Notes: a model not told the origin generated them from the sequence alone. Shown: positions 1 to 5,783, counted from the stretch's first letter. The stretch is DNA of 6,563 nucleotides from an uncultured Peptoniphilus sp. (GCA_902488455.1 CABTWG010000056.1:1-6563), one strand, 5' to 3'. Translations and numbers: made by a program.

Positions 1-31
1 ATTCGACTCACTTCGTTCGCTCAGGGTGACG
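1..31 (-). repeat. Family B palindromic repeat, copy B1 (cut by window edge)
   Basis: Read on the minus strand this begins GTCACCCTGAGCGAA and ends GTCGAAT, the same flanks as the copy at 5974-6022. Only the internal segment differs (CGAAGTGA here). The copy reaches the left end of the window and may be incomplete. No coding potential is seen. Confidence 0.7.
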
Positions 32-55
32 ACCACCTCTAAAATTCATTTAAAA

Positions 56-102
56 GGTACCCCTATGGAGCACAGTCACTCCGAGCGAAGTCGAGGGGTA
101 TA
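56..102 (+). repeat. Family B palindromic repeat, copy B2
   Basis: The outer arms TACCCCT (58-64) and AGGGGTA (94-100) are perfectly complementary, and a small inner pair GGAG/CTCC lies at 67-70 and 79-82. The right half reads GTCACTCCGAGCGAAGTCGA and then GGGGTATAAC. It matches B4 (5974-6022) except that the internal hairpin cassette of B4 is missing. The stretch 1-237 contains nothing besides B1, B2 and the A copy at 134-196 that I can recognise. Confidence 0.7.
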
Positions 103-133
103 ACCCTGGTGAGGTCAAACATAGATGATTCTC

Positions 134-196
134 GTAGCGGAAGCTACCAGCTTCCATAAACCTTGATACTAAATTATTTTCCTTCAGCCGAAGGCG
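134..196 (+). repeat. Family A repeat, long form, copy A1
   Basis: It has three parts. A hairpin comes first: GGAAGC (139-144), loop TACCA, GCTTCC (150-155). A constant middle follows, CTTGATACTAAATTATTTT. A small hairpin GCC-GAA-GGC ends the unit. The first 24 bases are identical to copy A3 at 5140. The second long copy is A2 (5048), and the short forms A4 (5234) and A5 (5918) lack the middle part. Confidence 0.8.
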
Positions 197-237
197 TGAA
201 ACAATCTTTACTATTACGTGAAATCATAAATATAACC

Positions 238-262
238 AAAAAAATCTCCTTTTAAGGAGATT
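238..262 (-). terminator. Rho-independent terminator of the EamA transporter gene
   Basis: AATCTCC (243-249) pairs with GGAGATT (256-262) around a six-base loop. The seven A residues at 238-244 become a U-tract on the minus strand. It sits 7 bases beyond the stop codon of the minus-strand transporter gene. Confidence 0.85.
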
Positions 263-269
263 AATTTTT

Positions 270-1190
270 CTATTCTACTTTTTCATATACTTTACCTTTT
301 CCTACTAAATCTTTTAGTGAAAGGATCGCCACTGCAAATAGTATACACATGATTCCCACGAAGTCCATAAATACAAATTTCTCTCCAAGTAGCGCCATTG
401 AAAATAATAGTGCCGATATTGGTTCAACGCAGGCGATTAGAGAGGTTTTAACTGGACCGATTATTGCTAGTCCTTCGAAGTATAGTGTATAGGAGATGAT
501 CGTACCGAAGAGTGTAAGTCCTATAAATGCTACTATGATCATCGTATCTATTTCTTCTGGAACTTTAGGTTTTGAGATAAATGAAATCATTATTCCCGAG
601 ATAAATGTGGCTAGTGCTGTTATATTTATTGTTCCGTATTTTTTAAGTAACTTCGGTGGCGCAAGGGTATATATCATTAAGGATATTGCTGAGAGGGCTC
701 CGTAGAATAATCCTTCATTGGAGATGACCAGGGTGTGAATATTTCCTCTGGTTGCCAAGAAAAATGTACCGAGGATTGCAAATACTATCGAAAATCCTTC
801 GGAACGTAAAGGCAGACGGGCTTCCAGCACACAAACTAGCACCACTATCATAACTATTCCCGTATATTCGAGGACTGTGGCGGTGGCTGCATTGGTATAG
901 GAGATTGTGATGAGGTAGGTTACTTGCATCGATGCCATTCCAAAGATTGAAAATGAAAATAGCACTAATGTGTCTTTTAAATTTGTAAATACTTTTAGCG
1001 CTTCTTTTCCATCTTTTATTAGAATGTAAAGAAACATTATACTTCCTGCTATGAGCATTCTATATGTGCTTAGCTCCATTGGAGGTATATTTCTTGTATT
1101 CATAAGATAGGATGCGCAGGTGCCTGATAGACCCCAAAAGGTTGCGCCGAGTAAGGCATATAGGTAACCTTTTAAACTTTTGTTTTTCAT
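270..1190 (-). CDS. EamA/DMT-superfamily transporter, 10 predicted membrane helices
   Basis: This 306-residue integral membrane protein has the length and layout of the ten-helix drug/metabolite transporter (EamA) family, with two tandem five-helix halves. Visible family marks are the first-helix motif ATFWGLSG near residues 16-23, the end of the first half (EYTGIVMIVVLVCVLEARL, 108-126), and the second-half signature EPISALLFSMALLGE at 256-270, with conserved E256-P257 and G269-E270. The tail is short and charged (KDLVGKGKVYEKVE). The start ATG is set by AAGGAG at 1196-1201, five bases upstream. Such proteins usually export or import amino acids, metabolites or drugs, and the substrate cannot be inferred here. 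The gene is monocistronic, has its own terminator, and is divergent from the DUF3783 gene with 58 bases between start codons. The context does not tie it to the iron-sulfur operon. Confidence 0.95.
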   Translation of the reverse strand: MKNKSLKGYLYALLGATFWGLSGTCASYLMNTRNIPPMELSTYRMLIAGSIMFLYILIKDGKEALKVFTNLKDTLVLFSFSIFGMASMQVTYLITISYTNAATATVLEYTGIVMIVVLVCVLEARLPLRSEGFSIVFAILGTFFLATRGNIHTLVISNEGLFYGALSAISLMIYTLAPPKLLKKYGTINITALATFISGIMISFISKPKVPEEIDTMIIVAFIGLTLFGTIISYTLYFEGLAIIGPVKTSLIACVEPISALLFSMALLGEKFVFMDFVGIMCILFAVAILSLKDLVGKGKVYEKVE

Positions 1191-1220
1191 AATTTCTCCT
1201 TAGATGACATTAACTATTTT

Positions 1221-1249
1221 ATTTTAACAATAGGGAGGTAAAACTACAA
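1221..1249 (-). promoter_or_regulatory. Possible sigma-A promoter for the EamA transporter
   Basis: On the minus strand TTGTAG (1244-1249) is followed after 17 bases by TAAAAT (1221-1226), giving a leader of about 24 bases before the ribosome site and ATG at 1190. The -10 is good (5 of 6) and the -35 is weak (3 of 6). The -35 overlaps the start codon of the divergent gene. I could not find an equally good promoter for that divergent plus-strand gene within 1191-1248. Confidence 0.4.
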
Positions 1250-1779
1250 TGGATAAAATAATTTTATATGGCTTTTCAAAGGATCTTAATTTAAAGCTTG
1301 CTGCTATTGCAAAAGAGTTTGAAATTGAGACGATCTACACTGGCGACAAGGATCTTAAAGAAACTATGGGAGATATTTTAAATTATAGCGAAAATGAACC
1401 TGATTATAAAAATTTCTCACACAACTTAAGTTTCATTTTTTTCTCAAATATGGATAGGAATAAACTTTACAATTTTTTGAAGGTGGCAAACAAGATGGGA
1501 ATTTCACTTCCTCACAAATCAGTTGTAACTCCTAACAATATTAAGTGGACTTTGGAGTACCTTATGGAACACATTGAGGAAGAGCACAGGGTCATGACTA
1601 AGTGGAATAAGCTTGGTGAGTATGTAAAGAGGCTTGAAACAGATGCAACTCTAGTTAAGGAAAAAGAATTAAAGGATAAGCTCATAGAAAAAGCTCACAG
1701 CTTCAAAGAGAATATGGACTTAACTGAAGAGATGATAGACGATTTGATTTTAAAAATTGAAGACTATTTAAAGAACTAG
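1249..1779 (+). CDS. DUF3783 domain-containing protein of unknown function
   Basis: This is a 176-residue soluble protein with no signal peptide or membrane segment. Residues about 60-115 match the DUF3783 pattern as I know it: a hydrophobic strand (LSFIFFSNM), a helix (DRNKLYNFLKVANKMGI), then PHKSVVTPNNIKWTLEYLMEHIEEEH, where the K-x-V-x-T-P-x-N-x-x-W core and the acidic E-E-H end are typical. The N-terminal 45 residues (DKIILYGFSKDLNLKLAAIA) look like a second small alpha/beta piece, and the last 60 residues are highly charged and probably helical or coiled. The start is supported by GGGAGG at 1233-1238, ten bases upstream. The gene is followed directly by a terminator and is therefore probably transcribed alone. 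No biochemical role is known to me for this family. There are no cysteines, so it is not an obvious iron-sulfur partner of the operon downstream. Confidence 0.87.
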   Translation: MDKIILYGFSKDLNLKLAAIAKEFEIETIYTGDKDLKETMGDILNYSENEPDYKNFSHNLSFIFFSNMDRNKLYNFLKVANKMGISLPHKSVVTPNNIKWTLEYLMEHIEEEHRVMTKWNKLGEYVKRLETDATLVKEKELKDKLIEKAHSFKENMDLTEEMIDDLILKIEDYLKN

Positions 1780-1806
1780 GATGTTAAAAAAACATCCTTT
1801 TTTTAT
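1778..1806 (+). terminator. Rho-independent terminator of the DUF3783 gene
   Basis: AGGATGTT (1778-1785) and AACATCCT (1791-1798) form a perfect 8-bp stem with an AAAAA loop. A T-rich run follows from 1798. The left arm overlaps the last two bases of the TAG stop codon (1777-1779), so translation termination and the hairpin are physically merged. Confidence 0.92.
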
Positions 1807-1854
1807 TTTGACCAAAATTTTACAAAAATATTTATACTTTCTCCAAATGAAAAT

Positions 1855-1883
1855 TTGAATTTTTTATTATTTTGTTGTAGAAT
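1855..1883 (+). promoter_or_regulatory. Sigma-A-type promoter of the double-cubane operon
   Basis: TTGAAT (1855-1860), a 17-base spacer and TAGAAT (1878-1883) fit a vegetative promoter (4 of 6 and 5 of 6 matches). The predicted transcript start near 1890 leaves a leader of about 28 bases. The DNA just upstream (1808-1854) is very A/T-rich and could act as an UP element. A small dyad, CAAAT-GAAA-ATTTG (1844-1857), overlaps the -35 edge and might be an operator, which is an inference only. Confidence 0.6.
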
Positions 1884-1908
1884 ATAGCTAAGGTAATATA
1901 TTTTGTAT

Positions 1909-1915
1909 GAGGTGA
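1909..1915 (+). promoter_or_regulatory. Ribosome binding site that fixes the activase start
   Basis: GAGGTGA matches the extended anti-Shine-Dalgarno complement and lies just ahead of the ATG at 1918. The frame is also open from a TTG at 1903, but starting there would put this site inside the coding region and leave no ribosome site upstream. Confidence 0.75.
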
Positions 1916-1917
1916 AT

Positions 1918-2670
1918 ATGTATCGTATAGGAATTGATATAGGATCTACTGCTACAAAAGTTGTAGTTATGGATTCTGAAAAAGAAAAAATAATTGAAAA
2001 AATACTTATGCCAAGTGGATGGAATTCTAAGGAAACCAGCCTTAAGATAAAAGAATATCTAGAGGATAAGTATGGCGACCTTTCTGATTCCAAGATTATC
2101 GCTACAGGTTATGGAAGAATTTCAGTGCCTTATGCAGATAAGACCTTGACAGAAATCACATGCCACGGAACTGGCGCAAGATATCTACTTGGTAAAGACG
2201 CAACCATTATAGATATCGGAGGCCAAGACACTAAGATAATCGTGCTTCAAGATGGCATGGTAGTTGACTTTATAATGAATGATAAATGCTCTGCAGGAAC
2301 AGGAAAATTCTTGGAAGTTATGGCAAATAGACTAGGACTTTCAATCGAAGAGATGTTTGAATCTGCCGACAAAGGCACCGAAGTCAAAATCAGCTCAACC
2401 TGCACAGTATTTGCCGAGTCAGAAATTATATCCCTAATGGGAAGAGGAACTCCAAAAGATGATATTGCAGCTGGAGTAGTAAACTCAATCTGTGCAAAGG
2501 TAGTTTCCTTAGCCAGCAGAAAATCAAGAGCAAACCACTATTTCTTAACAGGAGGATTCTGTAGCTCTCCTTACATGACAAAAGAACTTTCAGAACGTTT
2601 AGGAGCAGAAGTCTCCACCAATGCAAATGCAAGATTTGCAGGAGCAATTGGAGCAGCGTTATTATCATGA
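1918..2670 (+). CDS. Acyl-CoA dehydratase-type activase (BadF/HgdC/YjiL-like ATPase)
   Basis: This 250-residue protein of the ASKHA ATPase fold belongs to the BadF/BadG/HgdC group. In this family a homodimer carrying one [4Fe-4S] cluster hydrolyses ATP to push a low-potential electron into its dehydratase or reductase partner. Visible motifs are the phosphate-binding loop DIGSTATK (7-14), the second loop IDIGGQDTK (98-106), NDKCSAGTGKFLE (121-133) and STCTVFAESEI (160-170). C124 and C162 correspond in context to the two cluster cysteines of HgdC, and the adenosine motif is TGG (211-213). Length matches HgdC and E. coli YjiL. No key residue is missing. It is the first gene of the operon, and its TGA overlaps the next start as ATGA. 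Since it sits beside a double-cubane protein and not a canonical two-subunit dehydratase, its likely client is that protein. Confidence 0.95.
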   Translation: MYRIGIDIGSTATKVVVMDSEKEKIIEKILMPSGWNSKETSLKIKEYLEDKYGDLSDSKIIATGYGRISVPYADKTLTEITCHGTGARYLLGKDATIIDIGGQDTKIIVLQDGMVVDFIMNDKCSAGTGKFLEVMANRLGLSIEEMFESADKGTEVKISSTCTVFAESEIISLMGRGTPKDDIAAGVVNSICAKVVSLASRKSRANHYFLTGGFCSSPYMTKELSERLGAEVSTNANARFAGAIGAALLS

Positions 2671-3446
2671 GCTTACTTCCTGAAAAAGGAATATTAAATT
2701 TCGAAGACTTAAAGGATTTGAGAAGACTATCCTTCGTCACAGCAATAGAAACCAAGATGAGTACAGATAATCTCGCATCTTATTTTGGAGACGTAGACAT
2801 AGCACTTCTCTATGGATTTGGCATAAAGCCCCTTCCTCTTGAGGGACTTGATAGCTATATTTTTGAGTATGGATTTCACGAAGGATGTGACCAAGTAAGA
2901 TCCACACTAGTGTATCTTAAAACCGACAAATGCCCGATACTCTACTCATCTAAGTTCTACGTTTTAGACGATTACTGCCATGTTCTAAAAGAAGAACTTA
3001 AGAAAGCAACAGAAAAGGACGTAGTAAATCATTTCGATCTTCATTCCTACCTAAACGATCGATATGAGTTTTCAGAAGAACTTTTCGAAGAGGCAAAGGC
3101 AGATCTTATGGAGATAGATTCTCTATATGAGAAGATAAAAGAAACCTCCATAGGCGGTTATGAGTTATTTCTTTTAAAATTCTATTCAAGATATATAATA
3201 GATTTGAATAAGAGGATACAACTATATAAAAACGTACTAAACTTGTATTCCACTGAGTTCAAAGACGCAAACAAAACTCACTCACAAAAAAGGTATGAAA
3301 TTTACGCCACATGTCCCGGAGGGATAATAGATGGCATAAATGCAGATCTTTGTAGCAAATGCTATGAAGTCAAGCCAAGAGACGGAATGTATGCAGTAAG
3401 AGGTTGCTACAAAAGATCTAAACATTATGTAAATTATGGAGGTTAA
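2667..3446 (+). CDS. Short divergent 2-hydroxyacyl-CoA dehydratase / double-cubane-family-like protein
   Basis: This 259-residue cytoplasmic protein has a specific function I do not recognise. Residues about 44-110 look like the first subdomain of the HgdB/double-cubane fold: ALLYGFGIKPLPLEG aligns with VIAAGAIPTGLCSG of the next gene, and C74, C89 and C104 are spaced 15 and 15, exactly as C114, C129 and C144 of the next protein (CP after the second cysteine spacing is shared: DKCP versus RTCP). The middle (about 130-205) is charged and helical. The C-terminus adds a second cysteine group, C216, C229, C232 and C247 (C-x12-C-x2-C-x14-C), unlike the second half of the full-length family. It is about 165 residues shorter than its neighbour. 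The start overlaps the activase stop (ATGA). The nearest purine-rich site (GGAG, 2650-2653) is 13 bases away, so translation is probably coupled. It could be a partner subunit, a cluster scaffold or a decayed paralogue, but the open frame and tight packing argue against decay. Confidence 0.85.
   Translation: MSLLPEKGILNFEDLKDLRRLSFVTAIETKMSTDNLASYFGDVDIALLYGFGIKPLPLEGLDSYIFEYGFHEGCDQVRSTLVYLKTDKCPILYSSKFYVLDDYCHVLKEELKKATEKDVVNHFDLHSYLNDRYEFSEELFEEAKADLMEIDSLYEKIKETSIGGYELFLLKFYSRYIIDLNKRIQLYKNVLNLYSTEFKDANKTHSQKRYEIYATCPGGIIDGINADLCSKCYEVKPRDGMYAVRGCYKRSKHYVNYGG
3438..3442 (+). promoter_or_regulatory. Ribosome binding site that fixes the double-cubane protein start
   Basis: GGAGG lies five bases before ATG 3448 and inside the last codons of the preceding gene, whose TAA ends at 3446. 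An in-frame ATG at 3436 exists but overlaps this site and has no ribosome site of its own, so 3448 is preferred. Confidence 0.8.
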
Positions 3447-3447
3447 T

Positions 3448-4722
3448 ATGACAGATAATCATAAAATGTGGGCCGACCTAGGAATGGATGTAGAAACCCA
3501 CGATATCCTATGTGAAGTACTACCAGGAGCATTCTCTGATGTATTCTTATCACAAGAAAATAGACCAAAGGGAATGGACTATTTCAACATGGTAGTTGGA
3601 GACATCCACGGAATTAGACCAGCAGAACTAATAGAAGCACAAAAACAAGGCAAAAAAGTAGTAGGATCATTCTGTATCCACGTACCAGATGAAGTAGTAA
3701 TAGCAGCAGGAGCAATCCCAACAGGACTATGCTCAGGATCACAATTCTGGGTACCAGGCGGAGAAAAAGTACTACCAACAGCAACATGCCCACTAATCAA
3801 AGCATCACTAGGTGCAAGATTTGATAGAACCTGTCCATTCTTCAGAATAGCAGACCTATTCGTAGGAGAAACAACATGTGATGGAAAGAAAAAAGCTTGG
3901 GAAATATTAGCAGAAGACGCACCTATGTACATAATGGATATTCCTCAACTAAAAAGAGAAAGAGACTTTAAACATTGGGAAGAAGAAATCAGAGGTTACA
4001 TGGAAAGACTTGAAGAACTAACAGGCAACAAGATAACCGAAGAATCACTTCACAAAGCAATAGTAATAGTAAACAATAAAAGACGTGCATTACAAAGACT
4101 TAACAACTTTAGAAAAGAAAAGAATGTACCAATAAGTGGTAGAGACGTACTACTAATACACCAAATCGCATTCTTTGACGATCCAGAAAGATTCACAGAA
4201 ATGGTAAACAAACTATGTGATGAACTAGACGAAAGAGTAAAAAACGGCGTATCAGTATACGAAGAAGGAGCAAAGAGACTACTTCTAACAGGAACACCAC
4301 TATCAATACCAAACTGGAAACTACATCAAATAATAGAAACACTAGGCGCAGCAATAGTAGGCGAAGAAATGTGTACAGGACTAAGATACTGTGAAAACTT
4401 AGTAGACGAAGAAGCAACAGACATGGATACAATGATAACTAACCTAACAAGAAGATATCTAGGACATATAAACTGTGCATGCTTCACACCAAACATGGAC
4501 AGAATCGATGACATCAAGAGACTAGTAAAAGAATACAACGCAGACGGAGTAATCGACGTAAATCTTAAATTCTGTAACCTATACGATGTAGAAGGAATCA
4601 AAGTTGAAAAAGCTCTAAGAGAAGATAACATTCCAGTAATCGGAATCGAAACCGACTACACAGACGAAGACGCAGAACAACTAAAGACAAGAATAGGTGC
4701 ATTCATAGAAATACTTGGATAA
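3448..4722 (+). CDS. Double-cubane-cluster-containing anaerobic reductase (2-hydroxyacyl-CoA dehydratase family, YjiM-like)
   Basis: This 424-residue cytoplasmic protein belongs to the 2-hydroxyacyl-CoA dehydratase D-component family. Its single-chain form with both halves of the fold matches the double-cubane-cluster proteins, which carry an [8Fe-9S] cluster and, as shown for the Carboxydothermus protein, reduce small molecules when an ATP-dependent activase feeds them electrons. Visible marks are KVVGSFCIHVPDEVVIAAGAIP (split 70-78 and 79-91), TCPLIKAS (113-120), RTCPFFRIADLFVGETTCDGKKK (C129 and C144), and in the second half EEMCTGLRYCENLVD (C309, C315), INCACFTPN (C343, C345) and LKFCNLYDVEG (C376). 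Likely ligands are three of the first-half cysteines (114, 129, 144) and three of the second half, and the exact second-half set is inferred. Codon use is striking, with CTA giving about 27 of 37 leucines. It is third in the operon, one base after the previous stop. The physiological substrate is unknown. Confidence 0.93.
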   Translation: MTDNHKMWADLGMDVETHDILCEVLPGAFSDVFLSQENRPKGMDYFNMVVGDIHGIRPAELIEAQKQGKKVVGSFCIHVPDEVVIAAGAIPTGLCSGSQFWVPGGEKVLPTATCPLIKASLGARFDRTCPFFRIADLFVGETTCDGKKKAWEILAEDAPMYIMDIPQLKRERDFKHWEEEIRGYMERLEELTGNKITEESLHKAIVIVNNKRRALQRLNNFRKEKNVPISGRDVLLIHQIAFFDDPERFTEMVNKLCDELDERVKNGVSVYEEGAKRLLLTGTPLSIPNWKLHQIIETLGAAIVGEEMCTGLRYCENLVDEEATDMDTMITNLTRRYLGHINCACFTPNMDRIDDIKRLVKEYNADGVIDVNLKFCNLYDVEGIKVEKALREDNIPVIGIETDYTDEDAEQLKTRIGAFIEILG

Positions 4723-4725
4723 AAA

Positions 4726-4731
4726 AGGAGG
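4726..4731 (+). promoter_or_regulatory. Ribosome binding site that fixes the DUF3343 start
   Basis: AGGAGG lies seven bases before ATG 4739. The frame is open further upstream (from 4715, overlapping the previous gene), but an earlier start would enclose this near-perfect site, so 4739 is chosen. Confidence 0.85.
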
Positions 4732-4738
4732 ACAAAGG

Positions 4739-4993
4739 ATGAAAATACTTCATTATGTCCTAGTCCCAAACTCAAAGGTAGCCTATGAACTCTATCAGAA
4801 GCTAGACGGAATAGAATCAACCATGGTTCCAACACCGAGAGAAGCAGATCACTGCTGCGGAATAGCGATACTTTATGAAAATGAAGAAGATAGAGAAAAG
4901 ATACAAAAAATAGCAGAAGAGTCAGATATAAAAATCGACACATTCTTTGATACAGAAAGTAAAATTGACCCCAACCGTGGAAGATTTTGCTAA
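4739..4993 (+). CDS. DUF3343 / putative Se/S-carrier-like small protein
   Basis: This 84-residue cytoplasmic protein matches the DUF3343 family (described as a putative Se/S carrier and found as the C-terminal part of the selenium-metabolism protein YedF). Its pattern is a short strand and helix (MKILHYVLVPNSKVAYELYQ), then MVPTPREADHCCGIAILY (29-46), in which PTPR and the C-G pair are the family core. Here the core has two adjacent cysteines, C39 and C40, and the chain ends in a further cysteine (RGRFC, C84). It is the last gene of the operon, 16 bases after the double-cubane gene and 9 bases before the terminator hairpin. From family and position, a role in handling sulfur (or selenium) for the neighbouring metalloprotein is plausible but unproven. 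No SelD, SelA or cysteine desulfurase is visible in this window. Confidence 0.88.
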   Translation: MKILHYVLVPNSKVAYELYQKLDGIESTMVPTPREADHCCGIAILYENEEDREKIQKIAEESDIKIDTFFDTESKIDPNRGRFC

Positions 4994-5002
4994 CCTTATT
5001 AT

Positions 5003-5029
5003 AATTCCTCCTTCGGGAGGAGTTTTTTT
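5003..5029 (+). terminator. Rho-independent terminator of the four-gene operon
   Basis: CCTCC (5007-5011), a TTCG tetraloop and GGAGG (5016-5020) form the core stem. Four further pairs, one of them T-G, extend it to 5003-5024. A run of seven T residues (5023-5029) follows. It begins 9 bases after the DUF3343 stop codon. Confidence 0.95.
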
Positions 5030-5047
5030 ATTGTTTGGAAAGATTTT

Positions 5048-5109
5048 GTAGCGGAAGAATTTTTTCCGTTAGCCTTGATACTAAATTATTTTCTCTCAGC
5101 CGTAAGGCG
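5048..5109 (+). repeat. Family A repeat, long form, copy A2 (diverged first hairpin)
   Basis: It begins GTAGCGGAAG and has CGGAA (5052-5056) pairing with TTCCG (5064-5068). The constant middle CTTGATACTAAATTATTTT and the second hairpin GCC-GTAA-GGC follow. The first stem is altered relative to A1 and A3 yet still pairs. Confidence 0.75.
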
Positions 5110-5139
5110 TAAAACAACCCTTCCTTTAAAGTAAACTTT

Positions 5140-5203
5140 GTAGCGGAAGCTACCAGCTTCCATCGACTTTGATACTAAATTATTTTTATTCAGCCGTTAG
5201 GCG
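5140..5203 (+). repeat. Family A repeat, long form, copy A3
   Basis: GGAAGC (5145-5150), TACCA, GCTTCC (5156-5161) is identical to A1. The middle TTGATACTAAATTATTTT follows, then the second hairpin GCC-GTTA-GGC. The orientation is the same as A1 and A2. Confidence 0.8.
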
Positions 5204-5233
5204 TACGAAAAGGACAACTTAGAATTCACACTT

Positions 5234-5268
5234 GTAGCGGAAGCATTTTGCTTCCATAGCCGAAGGCT
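5234..5268 (+). repeat. Family A repeat, short form, copy A4
   Basis: GTAGCGGAAGC opens the unit. GGAAGC (5239-5244), ATTTT, GCTTCC (5250-5255) is followed almost directly by AGCC-GAA-GGCT (5258-5268). The 25-30 base middle of the long form is absent. It is followed by TTTCCCAACT and then family B sequence, as is copy A5. Confidence 0.8.
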
Positions 5269-5306
5269 ACTATAAATTTCCCAACTTCGAAAACATTTAG
5301 AGAATG

Positions 5307-5370
5307 TCACCCTCCCAACTAATCATCCTGAGCGGAAAAGGCGATAGCCTTTGTAGTCGAAGGATCTGAA
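5307..5370 (+). repeat. Family B palindromic repeat, copy B3 (possibly composite)
   Basis: A B-like opening GTCACCCT is interrupted by CCCAACTAATCA. A second B opening CATCCTGAGCGG (from 5324) runs through the internal hairpin AAAGGC-GATA-GCCTTT (5337-5352) to AGTCGAAGGAT. The outer arms ATCCT (5325-5329) and AGGAT (5361-5365) pair. The doubled opening suggests one repeat inserted into, or recombined with, another. Confidence 0.65.
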
Positions 5371-5470
5371 CCATATTTAACCCATCTAAAACAAAAATGT
5401 AAAATAATTTTAAATAAATATCCTACGCATAACCTAACCCTATTCTTTCTTCTTCAACTTTTCTTTTACG

Positions 5471-5766
5471 AGGGAGAGGGAGGAAATTAACGTTTCGTCG
5501 ACAAAACCTACGGTTTTGCGAACGAGACTCGCAGTTTCCTCCCTTGTTAAAGCCCTAGCCGAAATCTTTGATTTCGTTGCAGGCCTTATGCAAAGAGTTC
5601 CAAAGAAGACGAGCATTGCGAAGTCTGATTTGCAGAACTCGACTGCCGATCGAGCTCCCTCTGCCCACCTCGCATTATCAGGGAAGTGATTTTTACATTT
5701 CGGCTAAAATTTGGGAACTCGCTTCGCTCAGACACCCAAATTTTTTAACGCCTCATGAAAAATCAC
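5471..5766. repeat. Nested hairpin array, MITE-like or structured intergenic element
   Basis: Four separate perfect or near-perfect inverted repeats follow each other. GGGAGGAAA (5478-5486) pairs with TTTCCTCCC (5535-5543) and encloses CAAAACC-TAC-GGTTTTG (5502-5518). CGAAATC-TTT-GATTTCG lies at 5560-5576. GAGTTC (5595-5600) pairs with GAACTC (5635-5640), with inner pairing CAAA/TTTG and AGAC/GTCT. GTGATTTTT (5686-5694) pairs with AAAAATCAC (5758-5766) and encloses AAAATTTGGG/CCCAAATTTT (5706-5715, 5735-5744). The open frame inside it (5568-5783) shows no protein family features. No transposase or clear target-site duplication is seen, so the mobile nature is a guess. Confidence 0.55.
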
Positions 5767-5783
5767 GTAAGTTGCATAGGTAG

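Noticed and set aside
496..705. Open frame on the plus strand within the transporter gene
   Set aside because: It is antisense to a clear ten-helix membrane protein and has no ribosome site or family features.
1803..2755. Minus-strand frames across the start and end of the activase gene
   Set aside because: They lie opposite a gene with all activase motifs intact, and no start signals are seen.
1918..4722. Assignment of the operon to 2-hydroxyglutaryl- or lactoyl-CoA dehydration (amino acid fermentation)
   Set aside because: Those systems have two full-length dehydratase subunits and usually a CoA-transferase. Here there is one full-length single-chain member of the double-cubane type, one half-length relative and no CoA-transferase.
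3579..4943. Several minus-strand open frames opposite the double-cubane and DUF3343 genes
   Set aside because: They mirror strongly supported plus-strand genes. Their leucine- and serine-rich translations are the expected complement of A-rich codons.
5048..5268. Three regularly spaced repeats considered as a CRISPR array
   Set aside because: The repeats are 35-64 bases with internal variation, the spacers are unequal and partly repeat-like, and no cas gene is present.
5568..5783. Open reading frame of 71 codons on the plus strand inside the hairpin array
   Set aside because: No ribosome site, composition unlike local proteins (many arginines and leucines), and the frame runs through several perfect inverted repeats. 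It looks like an accidental frame in a higher-GC repeat element.
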